From Karalla daura (lineage: Eukaryota; Chordata; Actinopteri; Chaetodontiformes; Leiognathidae): DNA of 64,000 bases. Each line of letters starts with the position of its first letter. Position 1 is the stretch's first letter. The notes under the pieces are model-generated. The model was not told the origin of the DNA. It did not search any database and saw only the letters and a list, made by a program, of their open reading frames with translations. A program made the translations under genes and the position numbers. Positions 1 to 12,628 of the stretch are shown here, one piece after another. The stretch is taken from NCBI GenBank assembly GCA_029224185.1, contig CM055198.1, forward strand, positions 1,692,501 to 1,756,500, written 5' to 3'.

Positions 1-493
1 TTTGGCCGATCATTTCCTCAGCTGATGAATCATCCACAGCATATTGTCTGAGATGAGCCTGAATACCGTTTTTTTTTAGTCTCAAGGAATCCTGCACATA
101 TAGCTGGGAATTCTATAACAACATCAACGAAATGCTGCTTTTTTTATGCCCTTTACTCAGCCAAAACACATTTCTGACAGTTATTATGTTCCAAAAATTA
201 GGATGTAAACAAACCTTGTCTGATTGATAGTTATTTTCCTCTAATAGATATGAATCAATTATGTTCATGCTGACCCCAGATTGGTATTTTATCACAGATA
301 TCCAGATGTCCCATCACTGCAAACGTAGAGACTTGATGAGCCGCTGAGTGTTGGAGGAGGACTGTAACACATCACTGCTCTTTGTGGAGAGTGTGTACTA
401 TACGATGTGTCCGTGCCTGTTTGAAAGCAAAGATAGTGCTGAAACAAGACAGAGGTCACTGTTGGGGTCCAAGTAAAGTCCACTTCACTCATC

Positions 494-496
<3 letters not shown>
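1..496. other. Non-coding DNA, no gene seen
   Basis: I see no convincing exon, repeat or RNA gene before the first TG array. The sequence is moderately AT-rich with a short T run near position 70. Short frames on both strands are not protein-like. Confidence 0.6.

Positions 497-546
<50 letters not shown>
497..546. repeat. (GT)25 microsatellite
   Basis: This is an uninterrupted 50-bp GT dinucleotide array. It creates spurious CV/TH polymer reading frames on both strands. Length polymorphism is expected for such arrays. Confidence 0.97.
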
Positions 547-547
<1 letters not shown>

Positions 548-650
548 TTTGTATGAGGGTGTGTGTGCACTTGAGTGAGATGACTTATTCAAATGCTGTC
601 AGTGTTGTGTTACTCTCATGCCTCCGTCACTGTGACTCACTTTGTGTGTC

Positions 651-719
651 TGTCTGCGTGTGAATGTGTGCGTGTGTGCGTGCGCGCGCGTGTGTGCGTG
701 TGTGTGTGAATGTGTGTTA
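651..719. repeat. Imperfect TG/CG alternating repeat
   Basis: This is a degenerate TG-rich tract with a CGCGCG core near 681-690 and scattered A interruptions. The alternating purine-pyrimidine pattern is the kind that can adopt Z-DNA. It is probably a decayed extension of the TG array about 100 bp upstream. Confidence 0.85.
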
Positions 720-1429
720 CTCATTGACTGGTGAAAGCCCTGGGTACATTGACATGACATTCGTTTCTGCCTCTCCCTCCACTGCAACCCTACATGCTTC
801 ATTCTTTTCCGTTTCTCTGATTCTTTCCTGGAAACAGTGTGGCAACCTGCGCAACTGCACCCAGTGCGGCCCATGAGTGGAGCTAATGCTGTTCTTTTTA
901 GTCTCACCAATCCAACACCACTTTCACCTGTTCAAGCCGAGTTGGCAATTTTCCCGGTGCAAGCGTTTATGTCAGGGATGTAACAAGCAAATCTGAATCA
1001 AACGGTGCGTTCTCTTGAACGGTGCCTTTACCCCATTGCGTTGCGGTACTGTTAACCACGATCAAGCTACATTGACATGTTCGGATATGAAGCTAAAATG
1101 CAAAAAAAAACACAACCATGTGAAGGCACTTCCATCAGTACTTTATTGATCTAAGAGCAGGAAAATGCATTTCACTACACTCATCTATCCGGGAATACAA
1201 ATATTCAAATGTAGAGATACTGAGAATCATAGTAGGGGGGGATCAAATCTAAAAAACAAGGCATGGGAGTTTATGGGGGTGTATATTCCCTGCCTCTTGC
1301 CTAATTGCCATAACGATAGGTTAGCACATCCCCATCATCCCGTTGGGTAGAGGGATAGATGGGTATGGACAGCAACCCCAGAGCTAAAGAGATGAACCCC
1401 GCAGTCACCGTTTCTTACCTCCGATGCGG

Positions 1430-2360
1430 AAGGAACACTTGTCGCGTGGTCTATGCTAATGCCGGGGCCTCTTGTTTACCAGACCCACCTCGAGCACACG
1501 CCACCCCCTCCCGCTTGTTGTGACAGAGAGATGATGCTAATCAGGCGGCAGCACGCTGGCCCGCTGCAGCGTGCGGGCTACGGTGGCAGGCCCTCTGGTG
1601 CCGTTGAGCAAATGGATTCTGATCAAGTGAGTCACCGCCGCGCGTGAGCCAGCCGGTCCGCCGGACAGGAGCCGGCTCGCTCGTTAGCATCCCGCTCGCC
1701 GTAGCGCCAGCATACTGTACGTATCGGTCCTGATGTCTTGGACCGTGCCCACACACACACGCACACACGCGCGCACGCACCAGTCTCCTCACGTGGTCAA
1801 ATTGAAAGTCAGGTGGTGTCTTCGGTGTCAACTCCGTTCGCCGTGGCATTAGGTGAGCAACGCTGGAGGAATGCCGAAATTCATAAATTCCAGCATGAAT
1901 ACCGCATAAACACACACACACACGCGCACATTTAATGTGTGCGAAGGCAGCTCCGAAGGGCGCAGAGCCTGCCGTCCCGGAATGAAACGAGTTCGTTTCG
2001 CGTCTCGGTCGCTTCTCGGTTTATTTCGAGTTCCCCTTGTAGCTGCCCCCTCTCCTCCCCTCCACCTCCAGGACGGAGAGTAATTAGAAGCAGACGGGGG
2101 CCGAGACGGGCTGCAGCCGGGACTGTTGTTCTAGCCCGCCGCGCGGCAACTTCTACTCCTTCTCAGGCCTGTGCTACATCTCCAGACACTAATTCCCGAC
2201 CCTAACACAACACTGCGGCTGTGTTCCAGTAGCTCCTGTGAGCGCGCACCTTTTTTTTTTTTTGGGATTTGGAAATCACGCCGAGTGAGGTATCCCCGGG
2301 GGGGGTTGCGGTGCGTAAGGCCCGGCTACATGGGGGTTACATCATGGGAAGTGGGCTGAG
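1430..2360. promoter_or_regulatory. CpG-rich block, candidate CpG island
   Basis: CpG is strikingly frequent here compared with the flanks. By hand I count about 20 CpGs between 1541 and 1708 alone, and density stays high through about 2150. A CA-rich tract (1750-1780) and a CA/CG tract (1911-1930) interrupt it. In vertebrates such blocks often mark promoters or developmental regulatory DNA. I see no TATA box or coding exon that would fix a transcription start or direction, so the promoter role is inference. A GC-rich intronic enhancer is an alternative. Confidence 0.5.
1750..1780. repeat. CA/CG alternating repeat
   Basis: This is a short imperfect CA array with CGCGCG interruptions, lying inside the CpG-rich block. 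A second small CA tract lies at about 1911-1930. Confidence 0.85.
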
Positions 2361-4122
2361 CCGCTTTCGTTAGGTCACTCCTCCCACTCAGGCCGACGTC
2401 CTGTTCTAACATCAAAGCGTCCCCAGAAAGCACTGACACCGTTTTAGCTTTCCTTCATTTCCTTTAGTGTCAAGATTAAGATCAAAGGGGTTTCTAATCT
2501 GATTCCAGGTCTGCATTTAATGGCAACTTGTGCGTGTGCTTTGCCTTCTCCGTCATCGTCGCTGCAGTCCCGCTCTTCGGAATGGTGAATTTGCTCATTG
2601 TTGCACTCGAAAGTCAACAAATGATGAAAACTGCTTTGAAAAGAAAACCTAAATGTTTTACTTCAGACCTGAGCGTGCCTGACTTCATCGCAGTAAAATC
2701 AAACGGGTTTCTAAAATCGTAACGGCATAATGTATGAAAAAAAAAGGGGAGAAGGGGCCGGGCATAAACATGATGAAAGGCTAGTGGTTTTATTTTCACA
2801 GCTGGGCCACTGTTCACTGCAAATGGCAGCAATAATTGTTAAGTATGTAATTAGGATCATTTGTGTTGCAGTGCATGTCTATACAGCATAATGGAGAGCA
2901 GACGGCTACATGTTGATAAAGGGAGAAAACATACTATTATCCGGTGAATTCTTGTAAATTCACAGTCATTATATTAGGGGGAAACGATATCTCTCAACCT
3001 CGCAGTTTTCTTAGATGTCCCACAAAATCCAACATATCTGAGAGGGCCTGCTGCTGCTAACCCCTACTGTATTGACTGATATGTTAAATAACTCTGACCG
3101 GTGCTCATGTCTGCGTCCTAGGGCTTAATGTAACTTGTTCAAATTGCTTTCTTCACCAAACCAGCAGCTCCAAACCCCTCATTTGCTGTCATTCGTGAGC
3201 AGGAACCTTGCACAAAAGAAACTTTTTCACAGAGAAAGAGACTTGGGATGAATCTTCAACTGATCAGAATAGTTTGCGTGTCATTTTTCTTTCAGGTGTC
3301 TATGTACATGCTTGAGATATGCGTTCCCTTTGTGTAAAAGTTGTGCTCAGACTTCTGGGGCAACATTTCTCAACACCTGCATTACACTCAGAGACTCCGG
3401 TATTATTATCTATTAGGAATGCATTAGGCTGAAAAACAACTGAGACAAAAGGATTATTGATTAAAAAGACAAAGACAAATCATAGTTATTCGCATAAAAA
3501 CCCACAGCAACGAAACTGGTCAGATGGATGCTTAGTTCTTCAAACAGGTTTGTTTGAACCCTCTAGACCTGCAGCGATTTCTTGCCTTCGATTGTTTGCA
3601 TTTATGTTTAAATCCGATCGTTAGATGTATATATTGCACGTGCATTTCTGATCAGTGTTGTCTCCTCTTTCCGCTCCCTCAGAGTGCCAGCGGAGAGTCG
3701 GTCATGAACAACCCTGTTCATGACTGAATTGCAGAGATGTTTGCCGACACCACATTTTTTGTTATGGTTGCCTCCGCACTCGTCCAATCGCAGGCCCTCC
3801 GCTGGCATGCGGCGCCAGCCCACCCTGCATGTAATATTCAGCGAGCGGCGTCTTAGTCACGTTCCTTTTTCCAATAAGCGGGATGTGAAGTGGAGCCCAG
3901 CTCCCAGATAATGACACATATTGTGGTGACATTAATGCTGGATCAAAGGGCCGGCTGCCTCATGACATTTTGGCTGGGGTAAACAAATACAGACAGGCTT
4001 ATTACCAAGTGAGCAGAGAGAGGGATGACTACCTCCACCACCCCTTTGACGCCAAACACACCACCCCCACATTAGTGTGGTAAAAGGGCAATAGCAGGAA
4101 AACAAACCGGGCTCATTTGCTT
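2361..4122. other. Non-coding DNA with one strong hairpin
   Basis: There is no gene or recognisable transposon. The notable structure is a near-perfect inverted repeat at 3698-3727. Scattered A/T runs occur, for example A9 near 2738. Confidence 0.55.
3698..3727. other. Perfect 10-bp inverted repeat with 4-nt loop (hairpin)
   Basis: The arms GTCATGAACA (3701-3710) and TGTTCATGAC (3715-3724) are exact reverse complements around the loop ACCC. Allowing one G-T pair, the stem extends to 13 bp (3698-3727). It is too short for a microRNA precursor. It is not followed by a T run that would suggest a pol III end. Function is unknown. Confidence 0.7.
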
Positions 4123-4152
4123 TGTGTGTGTGCGTCTGTGTGTGTGTGAGTG
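4123..4152. repeat. Short TG-rich tract
   Basis: This is an imperfect TG array interrupted by CG and AG, followed by alternating TGCATGCACG. Confidence 0.8.
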
Positions 4153-4254
4153 CGTGCATGCACGTGTGTTTTTGTGTTTTGAAGTGTGCACCGTGTGCCT
4201 TTGCATTTCCATCCCATGCTGCACGACTCGATGCTCATCTCCTTTTGCAGGGTT

Positions 4255-4620
4255 TCGCCATGACATAATTACCCGCCATCAATTAGATCACTTCCTGTGT
4301 GGTACTGCTGGCTGAGGCCATGTTAATTAATCATTGGTCCCCAGAGGTTGTTGATGTCATGGCCATGATGGCCACGGTTGGCTGTAATCATGGAAAATGG
4401 CGTGTCACCACAGAGGGAATGCCTCCAACGTGTGGGCAGATAACTTTTCGTCACAGTTTCCCCCGACAGCGGCCCCAAATGATAAAGTCATTTAATGCAT
4501 CTGATGTCTGGCAGAAAAGCCGTGGACGGCCAGTTGATGTTGTTGCTGAGATGTCAAGCCTATTAAACCATTTTGTCAAAGCAGTGATTGCTGCGGTCAA
4601 GATGTCAATCTGAGTTAGGG
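4255..4620. promoter_or_regulatory. Candidate conserved non-coding element
   Basis: This unique block is free of simple repeats and dense in motif-like words. It has ATTA homeodomain-type cores (CAATTAGATC, TTAATTAATC), CACTTCCTG next to one of them (ETS-like), CAAAATGG-type words, and TGTCAATC near the end (PBX/MEIS-like). A GGCCAT-G-ATGGCC palindrome lies near 4361-4373. The texture resembles vertebrate developmental enhancers. No alignment was possible, so conservation is a guess. The two overlapping frames here have no family resemblance. Confidence 0.3.
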
Positions 4621-5045
4621 AAAAGTGAAGCAATGGGGGAAAACGACTGAATCAGTCTCTCCCGTTTCAACTCGGATGCTCTGTCCATCGTGACTCCGCT
4701 CCCGTTCAAGTCCTCTGAACTGTGTTATGAAACAAAACTGGCCGTTCAGCGAAACGGCGATAACCCAGCTGTGCCATTATGCCATCTCAAAGTGAAATAT
4801 TGAATGGGGAGAAGAACGATGAAGAACAAATAGATAGGCTGTCACATCTGTGGTTTTGTCGCGACACGGGTCTTAAGATGCAGAAAGGACAACCAAAATA
4901 TACCGATACCCCCCCCAGTGGTGGATGGTTCGAGGACTCCTCAGATGCAAGTAAATAAGATGTTAAAACCATGGTAAGTGCAATAACAGTGCCCATGTGT
5001 CTGTGCTACATGCAGATGTGGCACTGCATGTAGTTCTGATTAATC

Positions 5046-5046
<1 letters not shown>
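4621..5046. other. Non-coding DNA, no gene seen
   Basis: This is unique sequence with a C7 run near 4910. I see no exon or repeat. Confidence 0.55.

Positions 5047-5094
<48 letters not shown>
5047..5094. repeat. (TG)17 followed by (CG)3 and TG
   Basis: A pure TG array (5047-5080) passes into CGCGCG and then TG again. The composite is strictly alternating purine-pyrimidine, so it has Z-DNA potential. Confidence 0.95.
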
Positions 5095-5095
<1 letters not shown>

Positions 5096-6068
5096 TGTTA
5101 TACTCTTCCAGTTCCATGATCAAAGCAGGTAGGCCTGTGGTCGCACACTCACTCACACACATATGACAGACAAACATTCCTCCAAACGGTTGTTACATGC
5201 CAGAGTCAAATTAGTCCATGGGCTTTTTAAGTGGCACAAAAGGTTCAAATTAGAGACAGGACTTTGAAGCTGTACAGTTTGCAGGGATAGTCTGTAGCCC
5301 CTCATGGTTTTGGCCTCCGTATCATTCCCTCAGAAAAGAACATTTTCACATCAAAGGTTAACCGGGGCATGTGTACTGTAACATGTCACCAGCATTGCCC
5401 TGATTCTCAAAGTGGAGGGAATTGGGACATAATGGTATGTGGGCCGGGAAGAGGCATAGTGTGTAATTACATCTGGACCTGTGGATCACTCTCTGGCCCA
5501 CTGACAGCATATTATAGCTGAAGGCTGGTTACTGTAGATTACGCCCATACACCGAGAGCTCACCTATGGCATATCTGTTTGGGGCACGATGAGTGCTGCA
5601 TTAGTCACTCCCTCTATTTAGTTTTTGACTTGGTCAGTTAAGAACACTTCTGCGTCTCCTGTGGTCTGTTCCCATGAGATCCTGTGCCATTCTGTAGCAG
5701 ACAGACTCAGACTTACAACTATTCTTTCCAAAAATGATTTTATTGATATTTTCTCTTTTGGTTGATTGTTTGATCTACGACATTTTTAGATGCAGATTTA
5801 TCTGTAATTTGCTTATTTATTGTCCAGCCAGCTTCTTCCAAACCATTACATTTAATGCAGTTTTAGCCATGTTCATCTTAATAGCCATCCGTACTTACCC
5901 AATCCAATAAAACCAACATAATTATGTGGGATCTAATCAACACTCGATCAATTTCTGCCAGTATGTAAATCAACTCAAACCCCTAAACAATGTTTCTGGT
6001 GTTTGACACCAGTTTGGTGAACGGGGTATCTGCACCATCCCTCCAGCCTGCAGGATGGAAACATGTCG

Positions 6069-6070
<2 letters not shown>
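5095..6070. other. Non-coding DNA, no gene seen
   Basis: This is unique, fairly AT-rich sequence between TG arrays. I see no splice-flanked exon, transposon or RNA gene. Confidence 0.55.

Positions 6071-6122
<52 letters not shown>
6071..6122. repeat. (GT)26 microsatellite
   Basis: This is an uninterrupted 52-bp GT array. A much longer array in the same orientation follows 110 bp downstream. Confidence 0.97.
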
Positions 6123-6123
<1 letters not shown>

Positions 6124-6230
6124 CTTCATGGGTTCCATGCTCTGCATTGATGCAAATAGCATGGCACTTAACATCAGCTCTGCCTCATTGTTTAGTAGGC
6201 TGAGATAAGGCAGCAGAGGTAAAGAGGAAT

Positions 6231-6925
<695 letters not shown>

Positions 6926-6994
6926 GTGTGTGTCTGTGTGTGTTAAGTTGTTGGTTTGCATGTATGTCGGTGTGTGTGTGTGTGTGTGCGCGCG
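6926..6994. repeat. Two imperfect TG tracts
   Basis: A short TG tract (6926-6942) and a second (6969-6994, ending in CGCGCG) are separated by unique bases. They look like a decayed single array. Confidence 0.85.
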
Positions 6995-7879
6995 ATGGTG
7001 TTATCTCCATCTTCACCTTTCCTGACACTTGTGTGGCTCATCAGTGGCTATACGAAGTGACAGGCCACATCCTGGGGCAGCTGGCAGGAGCTGGCATGCC
7101 GCAAAAGAGCAGCACAACTGCACAGCAACACACCAATATGTGCGCACATAGACAAAAAACACACACGCACCTCAGGCCATTCCCCAGTCTTAATTCCTAA
7201 ACGCATTTGCTCCAGTTCCTGCTGAGGCGCTGCAGGGAAGACTGTCGGGGGAGAGAGAAGGAGGGGCAGGATGCATGGAGGACTGGCTCTTCACACACTA
7301 TTACCCCCGACCAAAACACACATAGAATAATCTACCAACCAGTACACACCAATTTAAAACTGACAAAGCTGCTGAGATCAGGTTGGTCGGACCCCATACA
7401 GCCAGCACACAAGCGCTGGTAAAAGGGAGGGAAAGGCAGCAATTGCCTATTGTGTGCAGTTGTGTTTGCCATGGACACAATATGAACAACTGTGTTCATA
7501 AGGAAATTATGAAAACTAAGGTTTGTTAAATTTCTGTCTGCTAGAGGTGAGTGGAGGTCAGAGATTACTCTTAGAGGTTTAAATGCATCTTAAATGTATT
7601 CACTATAGCGTTAACATTTGAATTGAGCACCAATGGCACCAAAACACACTTAAGGAACAAAGATGCATGGAGAGGTGCAAAAATCTGGTATTGTCTTTCC
7701 TCTAGTTTTGTAAGATAAAGCTCTGCTATCGCTGTACACCATCGGTGTAGATATTTGGACAGCAGAGTTCCAAACCTCCTCACTATAAAAGCATTAATCA
7801 GCATTTGAGTAATGCTTGCAGGATTGACTTCTTATAACTGGTATATCAACCCATCGGATCTTTGAGTAAAGCATTTTCT
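6995..7879. other. Non-coding DNA, no gene seen
   Basis: This is unique sequence. Small CA clusters occur near 7135-7170. There is no exon or known transposon. Confidence 0.55.
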
Positions 7880-8460
7880 TTCCCACCAGACCGTATAATG
7901 CTTCCTCTGTGATACCGGCCGTCACCATCTTTCTTCTATCTGATTACATTTCACACTTGGTGTTTGCGTTAATAAATCGTGTGGGAACTCGAAAATTAGC
8001 CTCCAAATATCACACCGACTTTGCGAAATTTAGCTGCAATTCCCCCTGCACCCCCGGCTTAGCCCTGTGGAATTCAAAGAGGAAGAGGGAGCGAGGGCCA
8101 GAGATGAAAGTGCCTGGGGATTTCAGTAAAATCAAAAACAAATCTCAGGGAGCGTCAGGGTTAACCCCTTTAGCCATCAAGGGCTTTGAAGTGCTTGGCC
8201 ATACAGTTAATTGTCAGAGTCGGGATTAGAGAAAGGTGGTAACAATTTAACCCAGGCAATGAGAGCACTGAAGGCCACTGCTCGGGACTATCAGGTGTTT
8301 GCAGATGTGTGCGCCTCAGGAAAAGCGACAGTAAACTGTTGGGGTTGAGAGGAAGGCTTAACTGAGCCGTAATGCTTTGTTTGCTCAAGCCCCCATCACA
8401 TCATAATTGGCTGGGAGGGGGAACAGAAGCCAGCTGATTGGACAGATGGTGCGCTTAACT
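7880..8460. promoter_or_regulatory. Candidate conserved non-coding block
   Basis: This stretch lacks simple repeats and is rich in regulatory-like words, including CTGATTACATTTC, GTTAATAAATCG, CAGTTAATTGTC, an inverted CCAAT box in CTGATTGGACAG, and the E-box CAGATG beside it. It could be an intronic enhancer. The inference rests on texture only. Confidence 0.22.
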
Positions 8461-10600
8461 GTTCCCTTTTTGGATGGTGTGCCGGTCTAGGCCGCTGGTT
8501 CCTCACTCTCTTGCCCTCGCAAGGTCCTCAACGTTTCCATTCCAGATTCAAGATTGCGATGGACGATGGATTTCCTGCCCGTATACTTGACTCAAGTGTC
8601 AAGTGTCCCCGTTGCCCTGCTGATGCAAGAAGGCTTCACATTTCCCCCCCGTTATTAACAACAGTTTTAAGAAAAGGATGTCCACCACTCAATCAACGAG
8701 TGTTATGATCGGCAGCTTTCAGAGACACAGGGTGATTATCATGTCATGAAGACGTGTCAGGGGCAGTTTCAGCATAACTGACACTTATCATTAGATAAAT
8801 CCACAACAGTGTTGACCCCCTCCCCCTTAAAACGTCAGAGAGCAGCTTATCAGAGCATTCAGGAAACAGCAACTGGCCATCTTCCACCGAAACATGTTGG
8901 GATATGTAGTAAAACAATTGACACACACATTCAGTTACAAAAGTATTGATCCCTTGGGGAGGCTCCCCAATTCAAATTCAAATTCCAGTGTACAAGTACG
9001 ACACAAAACACACTTTTCTTTTCAAAGTAAATGACCTTCTGCACGACCCTGCCCACAAACGGCCATTGTCCATTCGTACGTCCTCGCAAACCTTACCAGG
9101 TAGCCAAGGTCTGACAAGCTGCAGACCTGATCCAATAAGCACCGTGGTGAAGCGATGTGCTCATGGGGCCGCGGGTACCCCAGGAGTTTCTCTCCCTTCT
9201 GAAAGCCGAAAGGGGCCGTGTCTACAATGGATCAAATTGTGCGCTCGCAGCTGAATGTCACGAAAACAAACAGGCCTCCCCCAAGCCAAGGCTAGGTTAA
9301 CGCCATAGCTATACTTATATATACTGGGGTGACAAAAACGTGTCTTTCTCCTGCACGTCCTCTTTTTTCGTCCTGCCAAGAGGTATCTGGGGGGGGCGTG
9401 TCTAAATTCATGACTGTGTCCAGATTTTTGTACTTTGCAAAGGCTGTCCTGTGTGGCACTGCAATATCAAAAATGATGGTTACTATAAGTGAATATTGTA
9501 TAATACCAGTATATCATTGCTAGTTTAGCTAGCATTCGAGTTAGAAGAAAATGACTTGACATAATGAGATCGTGACATCGTTTCTGGCACAGAACAGGCT
9601 CAGGGTGTGCATCAAGCGTAGCTCACGGTTGAGGTCCGCAGTGCGAGAGCAAACTGATTTCAGGTAGGTTGTTTGGAAATGCTGTTTGCAGTGACTATGG
9701 ATTGCTTTTTGTCGACCAGCCTCGTGACAATAACGCCACTGGCTACAGTAGTTAGTGATACTGCAGTGTTGGAGTGCCTTGATATGAGCTAACCTAATGG
9801 CAACACTCTTATAAGCTTATGGATGTGACACAGATGTGACATATTTTAACAATACTAGGCTAACAGGCCATGACACTGTGTGCGCCATCTGAGTTTGTCG
9901 GACATAGTAGCTAAGGGGGCGGAGCTTTTGTGAAAGGTCAATTGGAGGAGCAGTAGTGGTAATGCTTCTTGTGAAGCTTCCTGAGTATTATCATCACTTG
10001 GTGTGTGCTGCCCGTGAACACAACCCTTGAACTTGCAAAGTCGCATATCGGTGTCAAATTGTATTACCCTGTATATCCCCATGCTGTCTGTCTCCCCTCA
10101 ATGCTCTGATGCTCTCTTTAATGCAACTGGAGCAACTGTTGTCCTTTGTTCCTGCCATGTTGTGTTTGAAACGGGCTTGCTCCGATCGCAGCTGTCACCT
10201 GTGTTTTCTGTTGCTCTTCCTCAGGAGAAACCTCAGGCTGAATTTGACCTGAGTCTGCGTTTAGCGTAGACTTGAACAATCTCGACTCTCTCTGTGCTAC
10301 CTGTCTGCATTTGTGTTGCTGGTTTTCTGCAGCGCATGCTGCTGATATCACCTTTTCTCGCTCTTACATGTCAGGAACTGTTTTGTCTACTTCAGGATTT
10401 TGTCCCATTAACTTACGGAGTTTTTATGGTTTTGCAACATTATTTCATAGCCAATATGAAAAGAATAGGAGAGCGTATGTCTTTGTAGGTCCTAAAACAA
10501 GGAAATTTTAACATGCAAATACATGGGGTTGGAACAATTCAATAGAAATGATAGTGAAGAATTGCACGGGCGCAGAGAATGGCCATATATTTATTTGTTA
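8461..10600. other. Non-coding DNA, no gene seen
   Basis: This is unique DNA with no simple-repeat array. Reading frames of 60-100 codons are unlike any known family and lack supporting splice context. A GC-box-like word, GGGGCGGAGC, occurs near 9915. Confidence 0.5.
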
Positions 10601-11200
10601 ATGAAAACACTGACATTACACTGTCAGGCTGGGACTTGAAACAGAGCTCAGTTGCAGAGATTAGTGAACTTTAACAAGATTAATTAGTTTCAAAAAACCT
10701 TGCGACAGAAGAAGAAAACAGATGGTTCTAAAATTATCCTCTATCTAAATAAAGAACAAAATATATATATATATATATCACTCCAATTGGAGGAACTAAC
10801 TAGAAACTTGAATCTACACACATTCTGAACTACGGACGCTCTGAATGAAGGAAAATCTACCTCTAAGGGTGAAAAGCATGAAACAAAAGTTCACTCCTTA
10901 AAAAAATGAGGCCCTACTATAACCTATGAAACTTAATCTCTCAAATCAAAATCGAGGAAAACAAATTGTGAAATTAACTCAGGCTACAGCTCTAAGTGGG
11001 ATTGGGAAGGACAGAAAAACTGCAAACACAAACTCGACCTCCACGAGGAGCAAAAAAGGCCTGACGCGATAAGGCGCCCGGTGGCTGTGAACGGGGGCTT
11101 TGAAGCGGGCTGGAAGAGAGTTAGAGGAGAGTTAGAACTTCAAAATAAAACAGGAAATGACTCCAGACAGAAAACTAAACCAAATTTTTCTCTTTGTTTA
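10601..11200. repeat. AT-rich stretch, possibly old interspersed repeat
   Basis: Composition shifts to A-rich on the plus strand, and a (TA)n run sits at about 10758-10779. The word CTTCAAAATAAAACAGGAAA near 11138 is one I associate with dispersed repeats in teleost genomes. No terminal repeats or coding remnants are visible, so the family and boundaries are unknown. Confidence 0.25.
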
Positions 11201-12303
11201 GTGGAGGCATGTTCAGCTTAACACAGTTCCTATTAACTTTGCAGGTCTCTTGTGATATCATCCCCAGAAAAGTAGATTGATTTGCTCACATTCCTTTCTG
11301 GTGGTCAGTTGTAGCACAAGGTGACGGCGGTGGTAGTAGACGCGTGTGGCCATATGTTTGTTTCCCAAACACAAGCTGAGAGCCTTCCAGCCGTGTCCTG
11401 TATCACTGTCCCAGACTTTGTGCTCTAATGCTAACGGAAGACTGAATTTTAGCCTGAGATCTCAGGTTGGTAGCGAGACAGTGTCGACCGGCTTTGCACG
11501 ACCCGCCCCCCTGCTTAGATGAGGAACGGACCCGTTGCCAGGCGGTCGTAGTTCCAGCCACGGATGTGAATTCTGGAAATCAGTTCTCTTCCCATGAGTG
11601 ACGAATCCGCCGGGCCACATTTCCGAATTCTAATCCGAATGGTGTTATCCATCGCTGGCTCTCTGCCCGAGCTGCCACACCCCTGTGACCCAACTTTTTA
11701 ACTTTTTTTTTAAGAATGAACAAGCATCATTTCTTTTGGGAGTGAGTGTGTTAAAAATGCACCACGACACGTCCCGTATGAAATATAAATCATCGTGCTT
11801 TGGGGTAAAACGATCGCCTCATCACTTTCCTGGCATCTTTGGAGCTCCTTGGGTGACGCTATCCGCCCATCCTTGCACCCCCTGCAAGTTTTTGTCTCGT
11901 CCACATAGAACCCAGCTTTCCATCTTCCGTCTTCACTCTGAATTGAGAATTGAGAATCAAATTTTAGAATTCTCTGATACATCATGTGGCATTTTATCCA
12001 CAGATTTTCTTAAGACTCGGGTTTTAGGCTCTGTTTCTCTCCTGACCTTCCTGATTTGATCTTTTCATTATTTTTTTCTCACACACACCACTACTTTATA
12101 GCTGCGTTGTGCTTAATCACTTGTGGGGCCAGCTGTGTTTTATTTGAGTTGGGTCTTCAATGATCAGTTCATTGAGCGTTAGACATTTCCCCAAAAAGGT
12201 TATCTTCTTTTGTGCTTTCAGTATCCCCTTCTGTCTTCACCCTGCTCAATTTTTCATTCACAGAACCCAGTCCTCGTCTAGCCCATCTTCCCCAACACCA
12301 TTC

Positions 12304-12306
<3 letters not shown>
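11201..12306. other. Non-coding DNA, no gene seen
   Basis: This is unique sequence. A 124-codon plus-strand frame (11685-12059) crosses a T run and matches nothing I recognise. Confidence 0.5.

Positions 12307-12362
<56 letters not shown>
12307..12362. repeat. (CT)28 microsatellite
   Basis: This is a 56-bp pure CT array with pyrimidine-rich flanks on its right side. Homopyrimidine mirror-repeat tracts of this kind can form triplex (H-DNA) structures. Confidence 0.97.
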
Positions 12363-12367
<5 letters not shown>

Positions 12368-12532
12368 CCTCTCTTTCTCCCCCTCGTGGCTTTCCCAGTG
12401 GGGGTGCTGTTTGTAAAGTATTATAATTTATAACGGAGCAGAGTGGATTTAATTTCAGTGTACGGGGGCTCGCCAGCAGGGCGCCAGCCTGCAATCAGGG
12501 GAATCAGCAGCTTGCAGAGGGCCTGCCTTGCA

Positions 12533-12533
<1 letters not shown>

Positions 12534-12584
<51 letters not shown>

Positions 12585-12628
12585 GCACAGACGCACGCAC
12601 ACACACAGACACACACAAACACACACGC
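12534..12628. repeat. (CA)n with CG and GA variants
   Basis: A pure CA array (12534-12580) passes into GCAC, CAGA and CAAA variant units up to 12628. It lies about 170 bp from the CT array. Confidence 0.95.

Noticed and set aside
3698..3727. A microRNA precursor
   Set aside because: The stem is at most 13 bp. A precursor needs roughly 22 or more paired bases per arm.
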